A stretch of DNA of 64,000 nucleotides from Novosphingobium sp. GTDB taxonomy: Bacteria > Pseudomonadota > Alphaproteobacteria > Sphingomonadales > Sphingomonadaceae. How positions within the stretch are numbered: position 1 is the stretch's first letter; each line of letters begins with the position of its first letter. This document shows, one piece after another, positions 34,012-43,635 of this stretch. The notes beneath the pieces were generated by a model. That model did not search any database. It was given only the letters and a program-made list of their open reading frames with translations, and was not told the origin of the DNA. The DNA is taken from NCBI RefSeq assembly GCF_039595395.1, contig NZ_JBCNLP010000001.1:1-64000 (forward strand). Direction: 5' to 3'. The translations under genes were made by a program, and so were the position numbers.

Positions 34012-34935
34012 TCAATACCGCTCCGGCACATACATCTCGCGCGGCACCGGATGGCGCTCATAATCGTCATGTCTCACGCGCGGGGGCAGCACCACCGGCG
34101 CGCGCTCGACGTCGCCATAGGGGATCTGCTCCAGCAGATGGGCGATGCAGTTGAGGCGGGCCTTCTTCTTGTCCACGGCCTCGACCACCCACCACGGGGC
34201 TTCGGGGATATGGGTGCGCTCCAGCATCTCTTCCTTGGCGGCGGTGTAGTCCTCCCAGCGGCGGCGCGATTCCACGTCCATGGGGGAGAGCTTCCACTGC
34301 TTGAGGGGGTCCTCGATACGCATGTTGAAGCGGAACTGCTGCTCCTCGTCGGTGATCGAGAACCAGTATTTGATCAGGATGATGCCCGAGCGGATCAGCA
34401 TGCGCTCGAACTCCGGCACGGAGCGGAAAAACTCCTCGACATCGTCCTTGGAGCAGAAGCCCATCACGCGCTCGACGCCCGCGCGGTTGTACCAGCTACG
34501 GTCGAAGAGGACGATTTCGCCAGCCGCTGGAAGATGCGCGGCATAGCGCTGGAAGTACCACTGCGTCTTTTCGCGATCGTTGGGGGCGGGCAAAGCGGCG
34601 ACGCGGCAGACGCGCGGATTGAGGCGCTGGGTGATGCGCTTGATCGCGCCGCCCTTGCCGGCCGAGTCACGGCCTTCGAACAGCACCACGACCTTCAGGC
34701 CCTGGCTCTGCACCCAGTCCTGCAGGCGCACCAGTTCGTGCTGCAGGCGGAACAGCTCGCGGAAATAGATGCGGCGGTCGAGCGCCCGGTCCATCACCTC
34801 GCCATCCTGCTCGGAGGGCATCTGCTCCATCAAGGCATCGAGTCGGCGCTCTTCCAGCTCCATCTCCAGCTCTTCATCGAAGCTGTCGGCAAGTTCGGCC
34901 TTGATCCGGGCGATGTCTGTCACATAGTCTGTCAT
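34012..34935 (-). CDS. ppk2: Polyphosphate kinase 2
   Basis: Nucleotide-phosphorylating kinase that uses inorganic polyphosphate, 307 residues, class I type. The P-loop is VVLFEGRDSAGKGGAIKRIT, Walker B/lid is VLFDRSWYNRAGVERVMGFC, and the C-terminal APWWVVEAVDKKKARLNCI is characteristic. It interconverts polyphosphate and GTP/ATP, linking the neighbouring phosphate-uptake genes to phosphate storage. It is divergent from pstS, with a shared upstream region containing a PHO-box-like site. Confidence 0.95.
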   Translation of the reverse strand: MTDYVTDIARIKAELADSFDEELEMELEERRLDALMEQMPSEQDGEVMDRALDRRIYFRELFRLQHELVRLQDWVQSQGLKVVVLFEGRDSAGKGGAIKRITQRLNPRVCRVAALPAPNDREKTQWYFQRYAAHLPAAGEIVLFDRSWYNRAGVERVMGFCSKDDVEEFFRSVPEFERMLIRSGIILIKYWFSITDEEQQFRFNMRIEDPLKQWKLSPMDVESRRRWEDYTAAKEEMLERTHIPEAPWWVVEAVDKKKARLNCIAHLLEQIPYGDVERAPVVLPPRVRHDDYERHPVPREMYVPERY

Positions 34936-35020
34936 GCAGGCAGCCTATCGCCCCCTTGTGTCCGAACCGTGACAGGCGGAAATCAGCCAATTTAAATGCA
35001 TCTTTGCCCGATCGTGACAA

Positions 35021-35040
35021 GTGTCACCAATCTGTCACGA
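35021..35040 (+). promoter_or_regulatory. PHO box upstream of pstS
   Basis: Two direct TGTCAC repeats spaced by 11 bases (GTGTCACCAATCTGTCACG) match the PhoB-binding PHO box pattern CTGTCAy-N4-CTGTCAy. The site is about 80-100 bases upstream of the pstS start. Confidence 0.75.
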
Positions 35041-35120
35041 AGCAAATCTAGGGCGGCTGGTGAGGACGGAATCGTGTCGTCCGAGCGGGCGCTTTGCGCC
35101 TTTCACCCATGGGGGTTTCG

Positions 35121-36131
35121 ATGAACAAGTTTTCCAAGTCGTTGACGGTCGTTGCCGCGGTCGCCGCGCTGGCCACGGGCGGGGCAGCCCTGGCCGACAT
35201 CACCGGTGCCGGTTCCACCTTCGTCTATCCGATCCTGTCGAAGTGGTCGGCTGACTATTCGAGCCACGGCGGCGAGAAGATCAACTATCAGTCGATCGGT
35301 TCGGGCGGCGGTATCGCCCAGATCAAGGCCGGCACCGTGACCTTTGGCGCCACCGACAAGCCGCTGGAAGCCAGCGAGCTCGACGCTGCCGGTCTGGCCC
35401 AGTTCCCCGTCGTCATCGGCGGTGTGGTTCCCGTGGTTCACCTGGCGGGCATCCGCCCCGGCCAGCTGCGTTTCTCGGGCTCGGTGCTCGGTGACATCTA
35501 TGGCGGCCAGATCAAGAGCTGGAACGACCCCAAGATCAAGGCGCTGAACCCCGGCGTCAACCTGCCCAACGCCGCGATCACCGTCGTGCACCGTTCGGAC
35601 GGTTCGGGCACCACCTTCAACTTCACCCACTACCTCAGCCAGGTCAGCCCGCAGTGGAAGGGCAAGGACGGCACCGCCGTTTCCTGGCCCGCCGGCATCG
35701 GTGGCAAGGGTAACGAAGGCGTCGCCGCTTACGTGAACCAGGTCAACAACTCGATCGGTTACGTCGAGTATGCCTATGTCGTGCAGAACAAGATGGTCTA
35801 CACGCAGGTGCAGAACGCCGCCGGCAAGTTCGTGTCGCCCAATGGCGCCAGCTTCCAGGCCGCTGCCAGCCACGCCGACTGGGCCCATGCCAAGGACTTC
35901 TACCTTGTCATGACCAACGCGCCGGGCGCCACCTCCTACCCGATCACCGCGACCACCTTCGCGCTGATGTACAAGCACCCCAAGAACCCCGCCCAGTCGG
36001 CCTCGGCGATCAAGTTCTTCAAGTGGGCGCTTGAGCATGGTGGCCAGCAGGCGATCAACCTGCAGTACGTTCCGCTGCCCAGCGCGCTGGTGAAGCAGAT
36101 CGAAACCTATATGGCCGCCAACATCAAGTAA
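35121..36131 (+). CDS. pstS: Phosphate ABC transporter substrate-binding protein PstS
   Basis: Periplasmic high-affinity phosphate receptor, 336 residues. The signal peptide MNKFSKSLTVVAAVAALATG ends near ALADI. The phosphate pocket motifs are ITGAGSTFVYPIL, IGSGGGIAQIKAGTVTFGAT and VHRSDGSGTTFNFTHYLS. The start at 35121 is preferred because GGGGG lies five bases upstream; Met codons at 35094 and 35109 are less suitable. It heads pstS-pstC-pstA-pstB-phoU, under a PHO box, so it should be induced by phosphate starvation. Confidence 0.97.
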   Translation: MNKFSKSLTVVAAVAALATGGAALADITGAGSTFVYPILSKWSADYSSHGGEKINYQSIGSGGGIAQIKAGTVTFGATDKPLEASELDAAGLAQFPVVIGGVVPVVHLAGIRPGQLRFSGSVLGDIYGGQIKSWNDPKIKALNPGVNLPNAAITVVHRSDGSGTTFNFTHYLSQVSPQWKGKDGTAVSWPAGIGGKGNEGVAAYVNQVNNSIGYVEYAYVVQNKMVYTQVQNAAGKFVSPNGASFQAAASHADWAHAKDFYLVMTNAPGATSYPITATTFALMYKHPKNPAQSASAIKFFKWALEHGGQQAINLQYVPLPSALVKQIETYMAANIK

Positions 36132-36150
36132 GCCGGACAGAGGACCAGCA

Positions 36151-37137
36151 ATGTCAACCGCTCTACACACGTCCGATCAGGACGGTCTGGCCCAGCCAGA
36201 CCGTGCCGGACAACCCGCCGCCGCCCTTGGCGACAGGCTTTTCCGGCTGCTGACGGGCGGAGCGGCATGGCTGGTCCTCATCCTGCTGCTGGGAGCCGCC
36301 GGCTCGATGGCATGGGGAGGCCGCGAGGCCTTCCAGACCTTCGGCTGGAGCTTCATCACCAGCAAGGACTGGGACGCTGTCGGCCATCAGTTCGGCGCTC
36401 TGGTGCCGATCTACGGCACCATCGTCTCCTCGCTGATCGCCATGATCGTGGCCGTGCCGATCAGCTTCGGCATCGCCACCTTCCTGGCCGAAGTGGCCCC
36501 GCGCTGGATGCGCGGCCCCATCGGCATGGCCATCGAGCTGCTGGCCGCCGTGCCCAGCATCATCTACGGCATGTGGGGCCTGTTCGTCTTCGCGCCCTTC
36601 ATGAGCGAGCATGTCGAACCCTGGCTGACCGAGCACTGGGCCACCCTGCCCCTCGTCGGCGTGCTGTTCGACGGCCCGCCGATCGGCATCGGCATGCTGA
36701 CCGCCGGGATCATCCTGGGCATCATGACGATCCCCTTCATCTCCTCGGTGATGCGCGACGTGTTCCAGGCGATCCCGCCCGCGCTGCGCGAATCGGCCTT
36801 TGCGCTGGGCGCCACGCCGTGGGAAGTGGTCTGCAAGGTCACCCTGCCTCACACGCGTTCCGCCGTGATGGGCGCCATCTTCCTGGGCCTGGGCCGCGCG
36901 CTGGGCGAGACGATGGCCGTGACCTTCGTGCTGGGCAACGCCCATGATTTCTCGCTCTCGCTGCTGATGCCCGGCAACTCGATTGCCGCGGCCATCGCCA
37001 ATGAATTCACCGAAGCCGATTCGCCGATCTATCACTCCGCGCTGATCGCGCTTGGCTTCCTGCTCTTCGTCGTGACCTTCATCGTGCTGGCGATTGCCAA
37101 GTTCATGTTGCTCCGCATCGAAAGGAAGGGTCGATGA
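36151..37137 (+). CDS. pstC: Phosphate ABC transporter permease PstC
   Basis: One of the two inner-membrane permeases of the Pst importer, 328 residues with about six helices. The conserved cytoplasmic coupling motif, the EAA loop, is RESAFALGATPWEVVCKVTL. GTIVSSLIAMIVAVPISFGI and LGRALGETMAVTFVLGN are characteristic PstC blocks. It starts 19 bases after pstS and overlaps pstA by four bases. Confidence 0.96.
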   Translation: MSTALHTSDQDGLAQPDRAGQPAAALGDRLFRLLTGGAAWLVLILLLGAAGSMAWGGREAFQTFGWSFITSKDWDAVGHQFGALVPIYGTIVSSLIAMIVAVPISFGIATFLAEVAPRWMRGPIGMAIELLAAVPSIIYGMWGLFVFAPFMSEHVEPWLTEHWATLPLVGVLFDGPPIGIGMLTAGIILGIMTIPFISSVMRDVFQAIPPALRESAFALGATPWEVVCKVTLPHTRSAVMGAIFLGLGRALGETMAVTFVLGNAHDFSLSLLMPGNSIAAAIANEFTEADSPIYHSALIALGFLLFVVTFIVLAIAKFMLLRIERKGR

Positions 37138-37987
37138 GCCGTCAACCCATGAACCCCATCGTTCGCCGTCGCCAGATCACCAATGCCATCGCGCTGGTGC
37201 TGGCCACCGGCGCCACGCTGTTCGGCCTGCTGTGGCTGGTGTGGATCCTGTGGACCACCATCACCCAGGGCGCCTCGGCGCTGAGCCCGGCGCTCTTCAC
37301 GCAGATGACCCCGCCTCCGGGTGAGGAGGGCGGTCTGCTCAACGCCTTCTACGGCAGCGCGGTGATGATCGTGCTGGCCATTGTGGTGGGTACGCCCATC
37401 GGCATTCTGGCCGGCACCTATCTCTCCGAATTCGGCAAGACCTCGGCGCTGGCCGAGACGATCCGCTTCATCAACGACATCCTGCTTTCCGCGCCCTCGA
37501 TCGTGGTCGGCCTGTTCATCTACGAACTGGTGGTGACGACGACCGGCCACTTCTCGGGCTATGCGGGCGGTCTGGCGCTGGGCATGATCCTGCTGCCGGT
37601 CGTGGTTCGTACCACCGACGAGGCGCTGCGCCTGATCCCCAACCAGTTGCGTGAGGCCGGGCTGGCCCTGGGCCTGCCGCAGTGGAAGGTCGTGGGCTAT
37701 GTGATCTACCGCAGCGCATCGACCGGCATCGCCACCGGCGTGCTGCTGGGCGTGGCGCGCATCAGCGGCGAAACGGCGCCCCTGCTCTTCACCGCCCTCA
37801 ACAACCAGTATTGGAGCACCGACCTCTCGGCCCCGATGGCCAACGTGCCGGTCGTGATCTTCCAATACGCGATGAGCCCCTATGACAGCTGGCACGCCCT
37901 TGCCTGGGCCGGTGCCTTTGTCGTGACAGCCTTCGTTCTTGCCCTCAGCATTGCGGTCCGCCTGTTCCTGCGGCCAAGGAGTTTCAA

Positions 37988-37991
<4 letters not shown>
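37134..37991 (+). CDS. pstA: Phosphate ABC transporter permease PstA
   Basis: Second inner-membrane permease of the Pst importer, 285 residues. Family motifs include LLNAFYGSAVMIVLAIVVGT, GTYLSEFGKTS, VVVRTTDEALRLIPNQLREA and ARISGETAPLLFTALNNQYW. It overlaps pstC by ATGA and pstB by GTGA, so the importer genes are translationally coupled. It forms the channel as a heterodimer with PstC. Confidence 0.96.
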
Positions 37992-38800
<809 letters not shown>

Positions 38801-38812
38801 GGAACCAGCACC

Positions 38813-39520
38813 ATGAGCGAAGAGATTCTGCCTCCGCACACGCTGCGCGCCTTCGACAGCGACATTTCGCGCATCCGCAACCTGATCCGCACCAGCGGCG
38901 ATCTGGCCGCCCGCCAGATCAGCGATGCCGTGGAAGCCCTGGTGCGCCGCGACATCGAATCCGCCGCCGAGATCGCCGCCAATGACGGGCAGCTCGATGC
39001 CCTGCAGTCGGCGGTCGAGCTGGATGCGATCAACACCATCTCGCGCCGTTCGCCCCAGGCCGACGATCTGCGCGAGCTGTTCTCGACCATCAAGATCGTC
39101 GGCGATCTGGAGCGCGTGGGCGACTACGCCAAGAACATCGCCAAGCGCACCGTCGCCCTGGCCGAGGCGCCGGTGGCGCCCTCCGAAGGCGACATTCCCA
39201 CCATCGCCGACATGGTTTCGGTGATGGTCGAGGATGCGATCCGCGCCTATATTGAGCGCGACGCCGATCTGGCCCGCGATGTGATCGAACGCGACGGCGT
39301 GGTGGACGAGGCCTATAGCGCCCTGTCGCGCGCGATCCTGCAGGACATCACCGAAACCGGCGCCGATCAGGTCGAGCGCATCGCCCATGGCGCGCATCTG
39401 CTTTTCGTGGCCAAGAATCTGGAGCGCGTGGGCGACCACGCCACCAACATTGCCGAGATCACCTATTACAGCCTCACCGGCATCTCGATGGGCGCAAGGG
39501 CGACCGCTGGCACGGTGTGA
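38813..39520 (+). CDS. phoU: Phosphate signalling regulator PhoU
   Basis: A 235-residue helical-bundle protein that represses PhoR/PhoB signalling when the Pst importer is phosphate-loaded. Two tandem PhoU repeats are visible, each with a DLERVGDYAKNIA or NLERVGDHATNIAEI metal-binding signature (near 97-110 and 200-215). It lies 12 bases after pstB, the last gene of the operon. A terminator follows. The phoB and phoR genes are outside this window. Confidence 0.97.
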   Translation: MSEEILPPHTLRAFDSDISRIRNLIRTSGDLAARQISDAVEALVRRDIESAAEIAANDGQLDALQSAVELDAINTISRRSPQADDLRELFSTIKIVGDLERVGDYAKNIAKRTVALAEAPVAPSEGDIPTIADMVSVMVEDAIRAYIERDADLARDVIERDGVVDEAYSALSRAILQDITETGADQVERIAHGAHLLFVAKNLERVGDHATNIAEITYYSLTGISMGARATAGTV

Positions 39521-39568
39521 TCCCTATTCGTGCGGACCGATTCTTCGATCCGCCAATTGTGACAAAGA

Positions 39569-39612
39569 CAAGGGCAGAAGGCATCATCGCCTCCTGCCCT
39601 TGTTGCTATTTT
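39569..39612 (+). terminator. Intrinsic terminator of the pst-phoU operon
   Basis: CAAGGGCAG at 39569-39577 pairs with CTGCCCTTG ending at 39602, with a near-perfect extension inside (GAAGGC/GCCTCC), followed by a T-rich tail. Confidence 0.8.
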
Positions 39613-39669
39613 GCCGCAGGAAAATATTGATTTTCAATGTAATAAAAACTTTATCAAAAAACTATGTCA

Positions 39670-39688
39670 GTGTCTCGAAACTGTCATA
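39670..39688 (+). promoter_or_regulatory. PHO box upstream of the OprO/P-type porin
   Basis: GTGTCTCGAAACTGTCATA has the two half-sites (TGTCTC and CTGTCAT) at the 11-base spacing of a PHO box, about 60-75 bases upstream of the porin ATG at 39746. A T-rich tract lies between. Confidence 0.6.
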
Positions 39689-39745
39689 GCATATTTTTAA
39701 TCCCCGAGGGCGTTCAGATCACAAGACCTCATCAGGGGACATTTC

Positions 39746-41173
39746 ATGAGTCGGAAAGTATTGTTGTTGGCAGCGGTCGCTGCCGGCGGTCTGGTTGTGC
39801 CTACCGCCCAGGCCGCCACAGCCAAGCACCACCCCGTCAAGCATCGCGCCGTCGCCCACGACAGCAGCGCCGAGCTGCGCAGCGAAATCGCCGCGCTGAA
39901 GGCCGAAGTCGCCGCCCTGCATGACGCCGTGACCACCCAGCAGCAGGCCCAGGTGACCCAGCAGGCTCAGGTCGCCCAGGCCCAGACCCAGGTCGCCGCC
40001 CAGCAGGAGCAGACCCAGGTCGCCAGCACCAAGGCCGATCAGGCCCTGGCCCTCGCCGCCAAGACCGAGACCGCCGAAGCCAAGACCGAGAAGAACGTCT
40101 CCGCGATGAGCTGGGCCGGCCAGACCAAGATCTCGGGCCGCATGTACTTCAACTTCAGCAATGTGAACCAGTCGGCCAGCGGTCAGAAGACCACCGGCAC
40201 CGGCACCGGCTTCGACATCAAGCGTCTGTACATCGGCATCGATCACAAGTTTAACGACATCTTCGCGTTCAACGTGACGACCGACATCAGCAACGTCGTG
40301 GGTTCGACCTCGAACTACAACTACGCCAACCCGACGACCTTCGGCTCGCCGGTGGGTCGCGGCCTCTACATCAAGAAGGCCTATCTGGAAGCCAAGCTCG
40401 ACCCGGCCCTGATCATCCGCGCCGGTGCGGCCGACATGCCCTGGGTGCCCTATGATGAAAACATCTACGGCTACCGCCACATCGAGAACACCATCATCGA
40501 CGGTCCCTTCGGCACCTCGGCCGACTGGGGTGTCCATGTGCTGGGTAACCTGGGCAAGCACTTCGACTATCAGGTCTCGGCTGTGAACGGCGCGGGCTAC
40601 CGCAACGTCAAGGTCAGCAAGGACGTCGATTTCGAAGGCCGTATCGGCACCAATTACAACGGCTTCTTCGCAGCCATCGGCGGCTATGTCGGCAAGCGCG
40701 GCCTCGCCATCGAAGGCACGCCGATCTATCACACCGCCAAGCGCCTCAACGCCATGGCCGGCTTCAAGAACGACCTGTTCACGCTGGGCGGCGAATATTT
40801 CTACGCCAAGGACTGGAACAATGTGAACGTCGCGGGCGAGGATTCGGCCAAGGGCTACACCGCTTTCGGCAGCGTCAACCTTGCCAAGAAGTGGTCGGTG
40901 TTCGGCGAGCATCAGTGGGTGCAGCCCAACGTCTGGACCAACCCTGCCCTGCGCCAGAACTACTTCAACGTGGGCATCCAGTATGAGCCCATCAAGATCG
41001 TCGACATCGCGCTGGTCTACAAGCGCGACACCGTCAACAACGGCAATTTCGCCACCAACAACGGCTCCTATGGCCCCACCTACACCACCGGCATCGGCTG
41101 CGGCACCACGGTGGCGGCGCCCTGCAACGGCACCTACGACGAAGTCGGCATCTTCGGTCAGATCCGCTTCTGA
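39746..41173 (+). CDS. OprO/OprP-type phosphate or polyphosphate porin
   Basis: A 475-residue outer-membrane protein. After the signal peptide (MSRKVLLLAAVAAGGLVVPT, cleaved near AQAAT) comes a long Gln/Ala/Val coiled-coil region (about 42-110) typical of trimeric phosphate-selective porins. The beta-barrel domain follows (KISGRMYFNFSNVN onwards, with FDIKRLYIGIDHKFNDIFAF) and the last residue is Phe (IFGQIRF). Context is decisive: it follows the Pst operon and has its own PHO box, so phosphate or polyphosphate uptake is likely. Confidence 0.9.
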   Translation: MSRKVLLLAAVAAGGLVVPTAQAATAKHHPVKHRAVAHDSSAELRSEIAALKAEVAALHDAVTTQQQAQVTQQAQVAQAQTQVAAQQEQTQVASTKADQALALAAKTETAEAKTEKNVSAMSWAGQTKISGRMYFNFSNVNQSASGQKTTGTGTGFDIKRLYIGIDHKFNDIFAFNVTTDISNVVGSTSNYNYANPTTFGSPVGRGLYIKKAYLEAKLDPALIIRAGAADMPWVPYDENIYGYRHIENTIIDGPFGTSADWGVHVLGNLGKHFDYQVSAVNGAGYRNVKVSKDVDFEGRIGTNYNGFFAAIGGYVGKRGLAIEGTPIYHTAKRLNAMAGFKNDLFTLGGEYFYAKDWNNVNVAGEDSAKGYTAFGSVNLAKKWSVFGEHQWVQPNVWTNPALRQNYFNVGIQYEPIKIVDIALVYKRDTVNNGNFATNNGSYGPTYTTGIGCGTTVAAPCNGTYDEVGIFGQIRF

Positions 41174-41260
41174 TCGAGAACACGGCATGGCGGGCCCGAG
41201 GAATCGGGCCTGCCACTCCATCCGGGCCACCACCCTTTTTCGATTGGCCCGACACCTCCG

Positions 41261-41294
41261 ACGCGCCCGCCCCTCATGGTCCGGGCGCGTTTTT
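41261..41294 (+). terminator. Intrinsic terminator after the porin
   Basis: ACGCGCCCG at 41261-41269 pairs with CGGGCGCGT at 41282-41290 and is followed by four T. A second stem closer to the porin (41189-41214) has one mismatch and no T run. Confidence 0.8.
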
Positions 41295-41368
41295 GTGCCT
41301 GCTCCGGGCGATCCCGCGAAGATATGGTTAGCAATTTGGAAAGGCATGACCGCCTAGGCTGCGCCACC

Positions 41369-41734
41369 ATGAATGCCATGCCGCCCGATTTTCACGCCGC
41401 CTTCAGCGCTCCGGTCGAGACCGGCGCGCTCACCCAGCGCTGGGTAGCGCTGGCCGGCGCGGCGCGGATCATCGCCCAACTGGCAGGCCTCTCCCGCCAG
41501 AGCGAGATCGAACTGGCCGTGGCCCCGCCCCTCGCCCTGTCGCTGGCCAGCGGCAAACGGCAGGCGTTGGTCGATCAGGCCATCGATGACCTCCTCGCCG
41601 TGATGGAGCCCGGCCTCACCGCCCTGCTCAATGTGCATCAGCGCGGGGGCGTCACCACGCCAGCCGCCATGGCGCTGTGGCAGGAGTTCCTGCGCGCGAA
41701 GGATGGACTGGCCGCGCTGGCCCCGCTGGTCTGA
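41369..41734 (+). CDS. Hypothetical helical protein
   Basis: A 121-residue protein I do not recognise. It is helical and rich in Ala/Leu with no signal or membrane helix. MNAMPPDFHAAFSAPVETGA begins it, and IELAVAPPLALSLASGKRQA is the most distinctive stretch. The ATG at 41369 is chosen because the preceding frame extends through the porin terminator. It lies 43 bases before the MmcB gene on the same strand and may be co-transcribed. Confidence 0.7.
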   Translation: MNAMPPDFHAAFSAPVETGALTQRWVALAGAARIIAQLAGLSRQSEIELAVAPPLALSLASGKRQALVDQAIDDLLAVMEPGLTALLNVHQRGGVTTPAAMALWQEFLRAKDGLAALAPLV

Positions 41735-41777
41735 CGCGCCCCTTGAAAGTTCTCGATCTGTTCGTATCCTTGCGAGC

Positions 41778-42272
41778 ATGGATCTGCCCGAGTCGTCCGA
41801 CACCGCCCTGAAGCTTGACGCCGCCGCCACGCTGCGCGGCATCGCCCGCATGTTCGCCCGCAACGACATCTGGTGCCTGCCCGAAATGCCGCTGCGGGGC
41901 GGTCGCCGCGCCGATCTGATGGGCATCGACGCCAAGGGCCATGTCATCATCGTCGAGATCAAGGTCGCCCGCGCCGACCTGATGGGCGATGCCAAATGGA
42001 CCGACTATCTCGACCATTGCGACCGATTCTACTGGGGGCTGGCCAGCCATCTCGATCGCACCTGCATGGACACCGAAGCCTTCCTGCCCGGACGCTGCGG
42101 GCTGATCGTGGCCGACAGCTATGACGCCGAAGTGCTGCGCCCCGCGCCGCTGCATGCGCTTCCCGCCGCGCGCCGCAAGGTCGAGGTGGAGAGGCTGGCC
42201 CGCGCTTCCTTGCGGCGGCAGACCGTGGCGGCTGATCCTGGGATCGGAATGTGGGGTGGGGAAGGGTTTTAG
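41778..42272 (+). CDS. MmcB-family PD-(D/E)XK DNA repair protein
   Basis: A 164-residue nuclease-like protein of the alphaproteobacterial MmcB family, whose Caulobacter member is linked to mitomycin C resistance. The PD-(D/E)XK core is visible: RRADLMGIDAKGHVIIVEIK supplies the Asp and the E-x-K, followed by RADLMGDAKWTDYLDHCDRF and YWGL. The start at 41778 is preferred because GAGC precedes it and the earlier frame is a shadow of the preceding gene. Repeat copy D begins 19 bases after its stop. Confidence 0.87.
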   Translation: MDLPESSDTALKLDAAATLRGIARMFARNDIWCLPEMPLRGGRRADLMGIDAKGHVIIVEIKVARADLMGDAKWTDYLDHCDRFYWGLASHLDRTCMDTEAFLPGRCGLIVADSYDAEVLRPAPLHALPAARRKVEVERLARASLRRQTVAADPGIGMWGGEGF

Positions 42273-42291
42273 AAGATAGATGCGAGGGCCA

Positions 42292-42507
42292 TCGCCCTCG
42301 CGCTCCCTTTACTGTCTACGTTGCGCATCGGGTTCGACGTTACGCTGGGTTTGCCGCGCCGCAGGCTTTAGGTTTTCCAGCACAGCCCATCGTTTAAAGG
42401 ATGACTGCCTGCGGCGCCAGCAGGTGGAGAGCTTTGGCGCAAGGATCGGGCATCCCTGCCCCATCGTCGGAAGACGTCATGGGAGCGCGAGGGGGTAACC
42501 CCCTCGC
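42292..42507 (+). repeat. Intergenic inverted-repeat element, copy D
   Basis: Forward copy between convergent mmcB-type and DUF1289 genes. Left hairpin arms are GCGAGGGC/GCCCTCGC; right hairpin (42487-42507) arms GCGAGGGGG/CCCCCTCGC, ending six bases before the DUF1289 stop. Central repeat GCGCCGCAGGC/GCCTGCGGCGC is intact, with a longer AT-richer loop than other copies. Confidence 0.92.
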
Positions 42508-42513
42508 ATCTTT

Positions 42514-42681
42514 CTACTTCCTTCTTTCCCGAATCCTCCCCCAAACTTCCAGCTTTTCCGCCCCAGTCATCGTCGCCCACCCGGCGATCTCGTCCAGACT
42601 GCGCCAACACCCCGCGCACAGCCCGCCGACCCGCTCGATCCGGCACAGATTCACGCAGGGAGAAGGCACATCATCGCTCAT
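42514..42681 (-). CDS. DUF1289 domain protein
   Basis: A 55-residue protein covering a complete DUF1289 domain. The four-cysteine signature PSPCVNLCRIERVGGLCAGC is followed by WRSLDEIAGWATM. The Cys pattern suggests metal or Fe-S binding, but function is not established. The start is ATG 42681 (MSDDVP); an upstream ATG at 42711 is also in frame. Repeat copy D ends just past its stop. Confidence 0.9.
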   Translation of the reverse strand: MSDDVPSPCVNLCRIERVGGLCAGCWRSLDEIAGWATMTGAEKLEVWGRIRERRK

Positions 42682-42752
42682 CGCCCCCGCCAAGCACAGC
42701 CAGCGCGCCACGGCAACTGGCCATCCCGCCGCAAAGCCCTATAGTCCCGCCC

Positions 42753-43553
42753 ATGGCCTCGCTGACCTCCCAGCCCACGCTCACAGCCGCAATCCTGTCG
42801 GCGCTGGTGATGAGCGCCATCGTGGCCCTGCGCTATCTGCTCTCCAGCGGCGGTTTTGCTCTGGCGACGGCGCTGAAGAAGCCCGGCCTTTACCAACCGC
42901 TCAACCGCCAGATTCGCGCCGAGATCGGCTGGTCGCTGCTCTCCTGCGCGATTTTCGGCCTGCCTGCGGGCATCATTGCCTGGGGCTGGCAGGTGCATGG
43001 GTGGACGCGGATCTATCGCGATCCGCATGCCATGCCTCTGTGGTGGATGCCGGTGTCGCTGGTGATTGTGCTGCTGGCGCATGATACATGGTTCTACTGG
43101 ACGCATCGCTGGATGCACCGCCCGCGCATCTTTCGCCTCGCCCATGGCGTGCACCACGCCAGCCGACCGCCGACCGCCTGGGCGGCGATGAGCTTCCACC
43201 CGATCGAGGCGCTGACCGGCGCGGTCATCATCCCGGCGCTGGTGTTCATCGTGCCGATCCATGTCGGCGTGCTGGCGCTGGTGCTGACGATCATGACGGT
43301 GATGGGCGTCACCAACCATATGGGGTGGGAGGTGTTCCCACGCCGACTCGTGGAGGGACCGCTGGGCGGCTGGCTGATTACGGCCACGCATCATCAGCGG
43401 CATCATGAGCTCTATCGCTGCAACTACGGCCTTTATTTTCGTGTGTGGGACCGGCTTTGCGGCACCGACAAGGGGCTGGGAAGCTTTGAGGCTGAAGGTC
43501 GTCCACCGGGTTACCCCCGCAATTATCCACAGGGAAGCCCTGGCGCAACTTAA
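42753..43553 (+). CDS. Sterol desaturase / fatty acid hydroxylase family protein
   Basis: A 266-residue integral membrane di-iron oxidase. The eight-His ligand set is visible in HDTWFYWTHRWMHRP, AHGVHHASRPP and ATHHQRHHELYRCNYGLYF. About four hydrophobic helices anchor it. In bacteria such enzymes hydroxylate or desaturate hopanoids, carotenoids, sphingolipids or fatty acids; the substrate here cannot be assigned from sequence. It is divergent from the DUF1289 gene, sharing a short promoter region. Confidence 0.9.
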   Translation: MASLTSQPTLTAAILSALVMSAIVALRYLLSSGGFALATALKKPGLYQPLNRQIRAEIGWSLLSCAIFGLPAGIIAWGWQVHGWTRIYRDPHAMPLWWMPVSLVIVLLAHDTWFYWTHRWMHRPRIFRLAHGVHHASRPPTAWAAMSFHPIEALTGAVIIPALVFIVPIHVGVLALVLTIMTVMGVTNHMGWEVFPRRLVEGPLGGWLITATHHQRHHELYRCNYGLYFRVWDRLCGTDKGLGSFEAEGRPPGYPRNYPQGSPGAT

Positions 43554-43635
43554 CCGGCCTTTTACTTAGTTGCGCCATCATCCTCGCAGAATCACCGGCA
43601 GTCCCCGCCGCCTCCCCGATTGCGAGAGCCATCCC

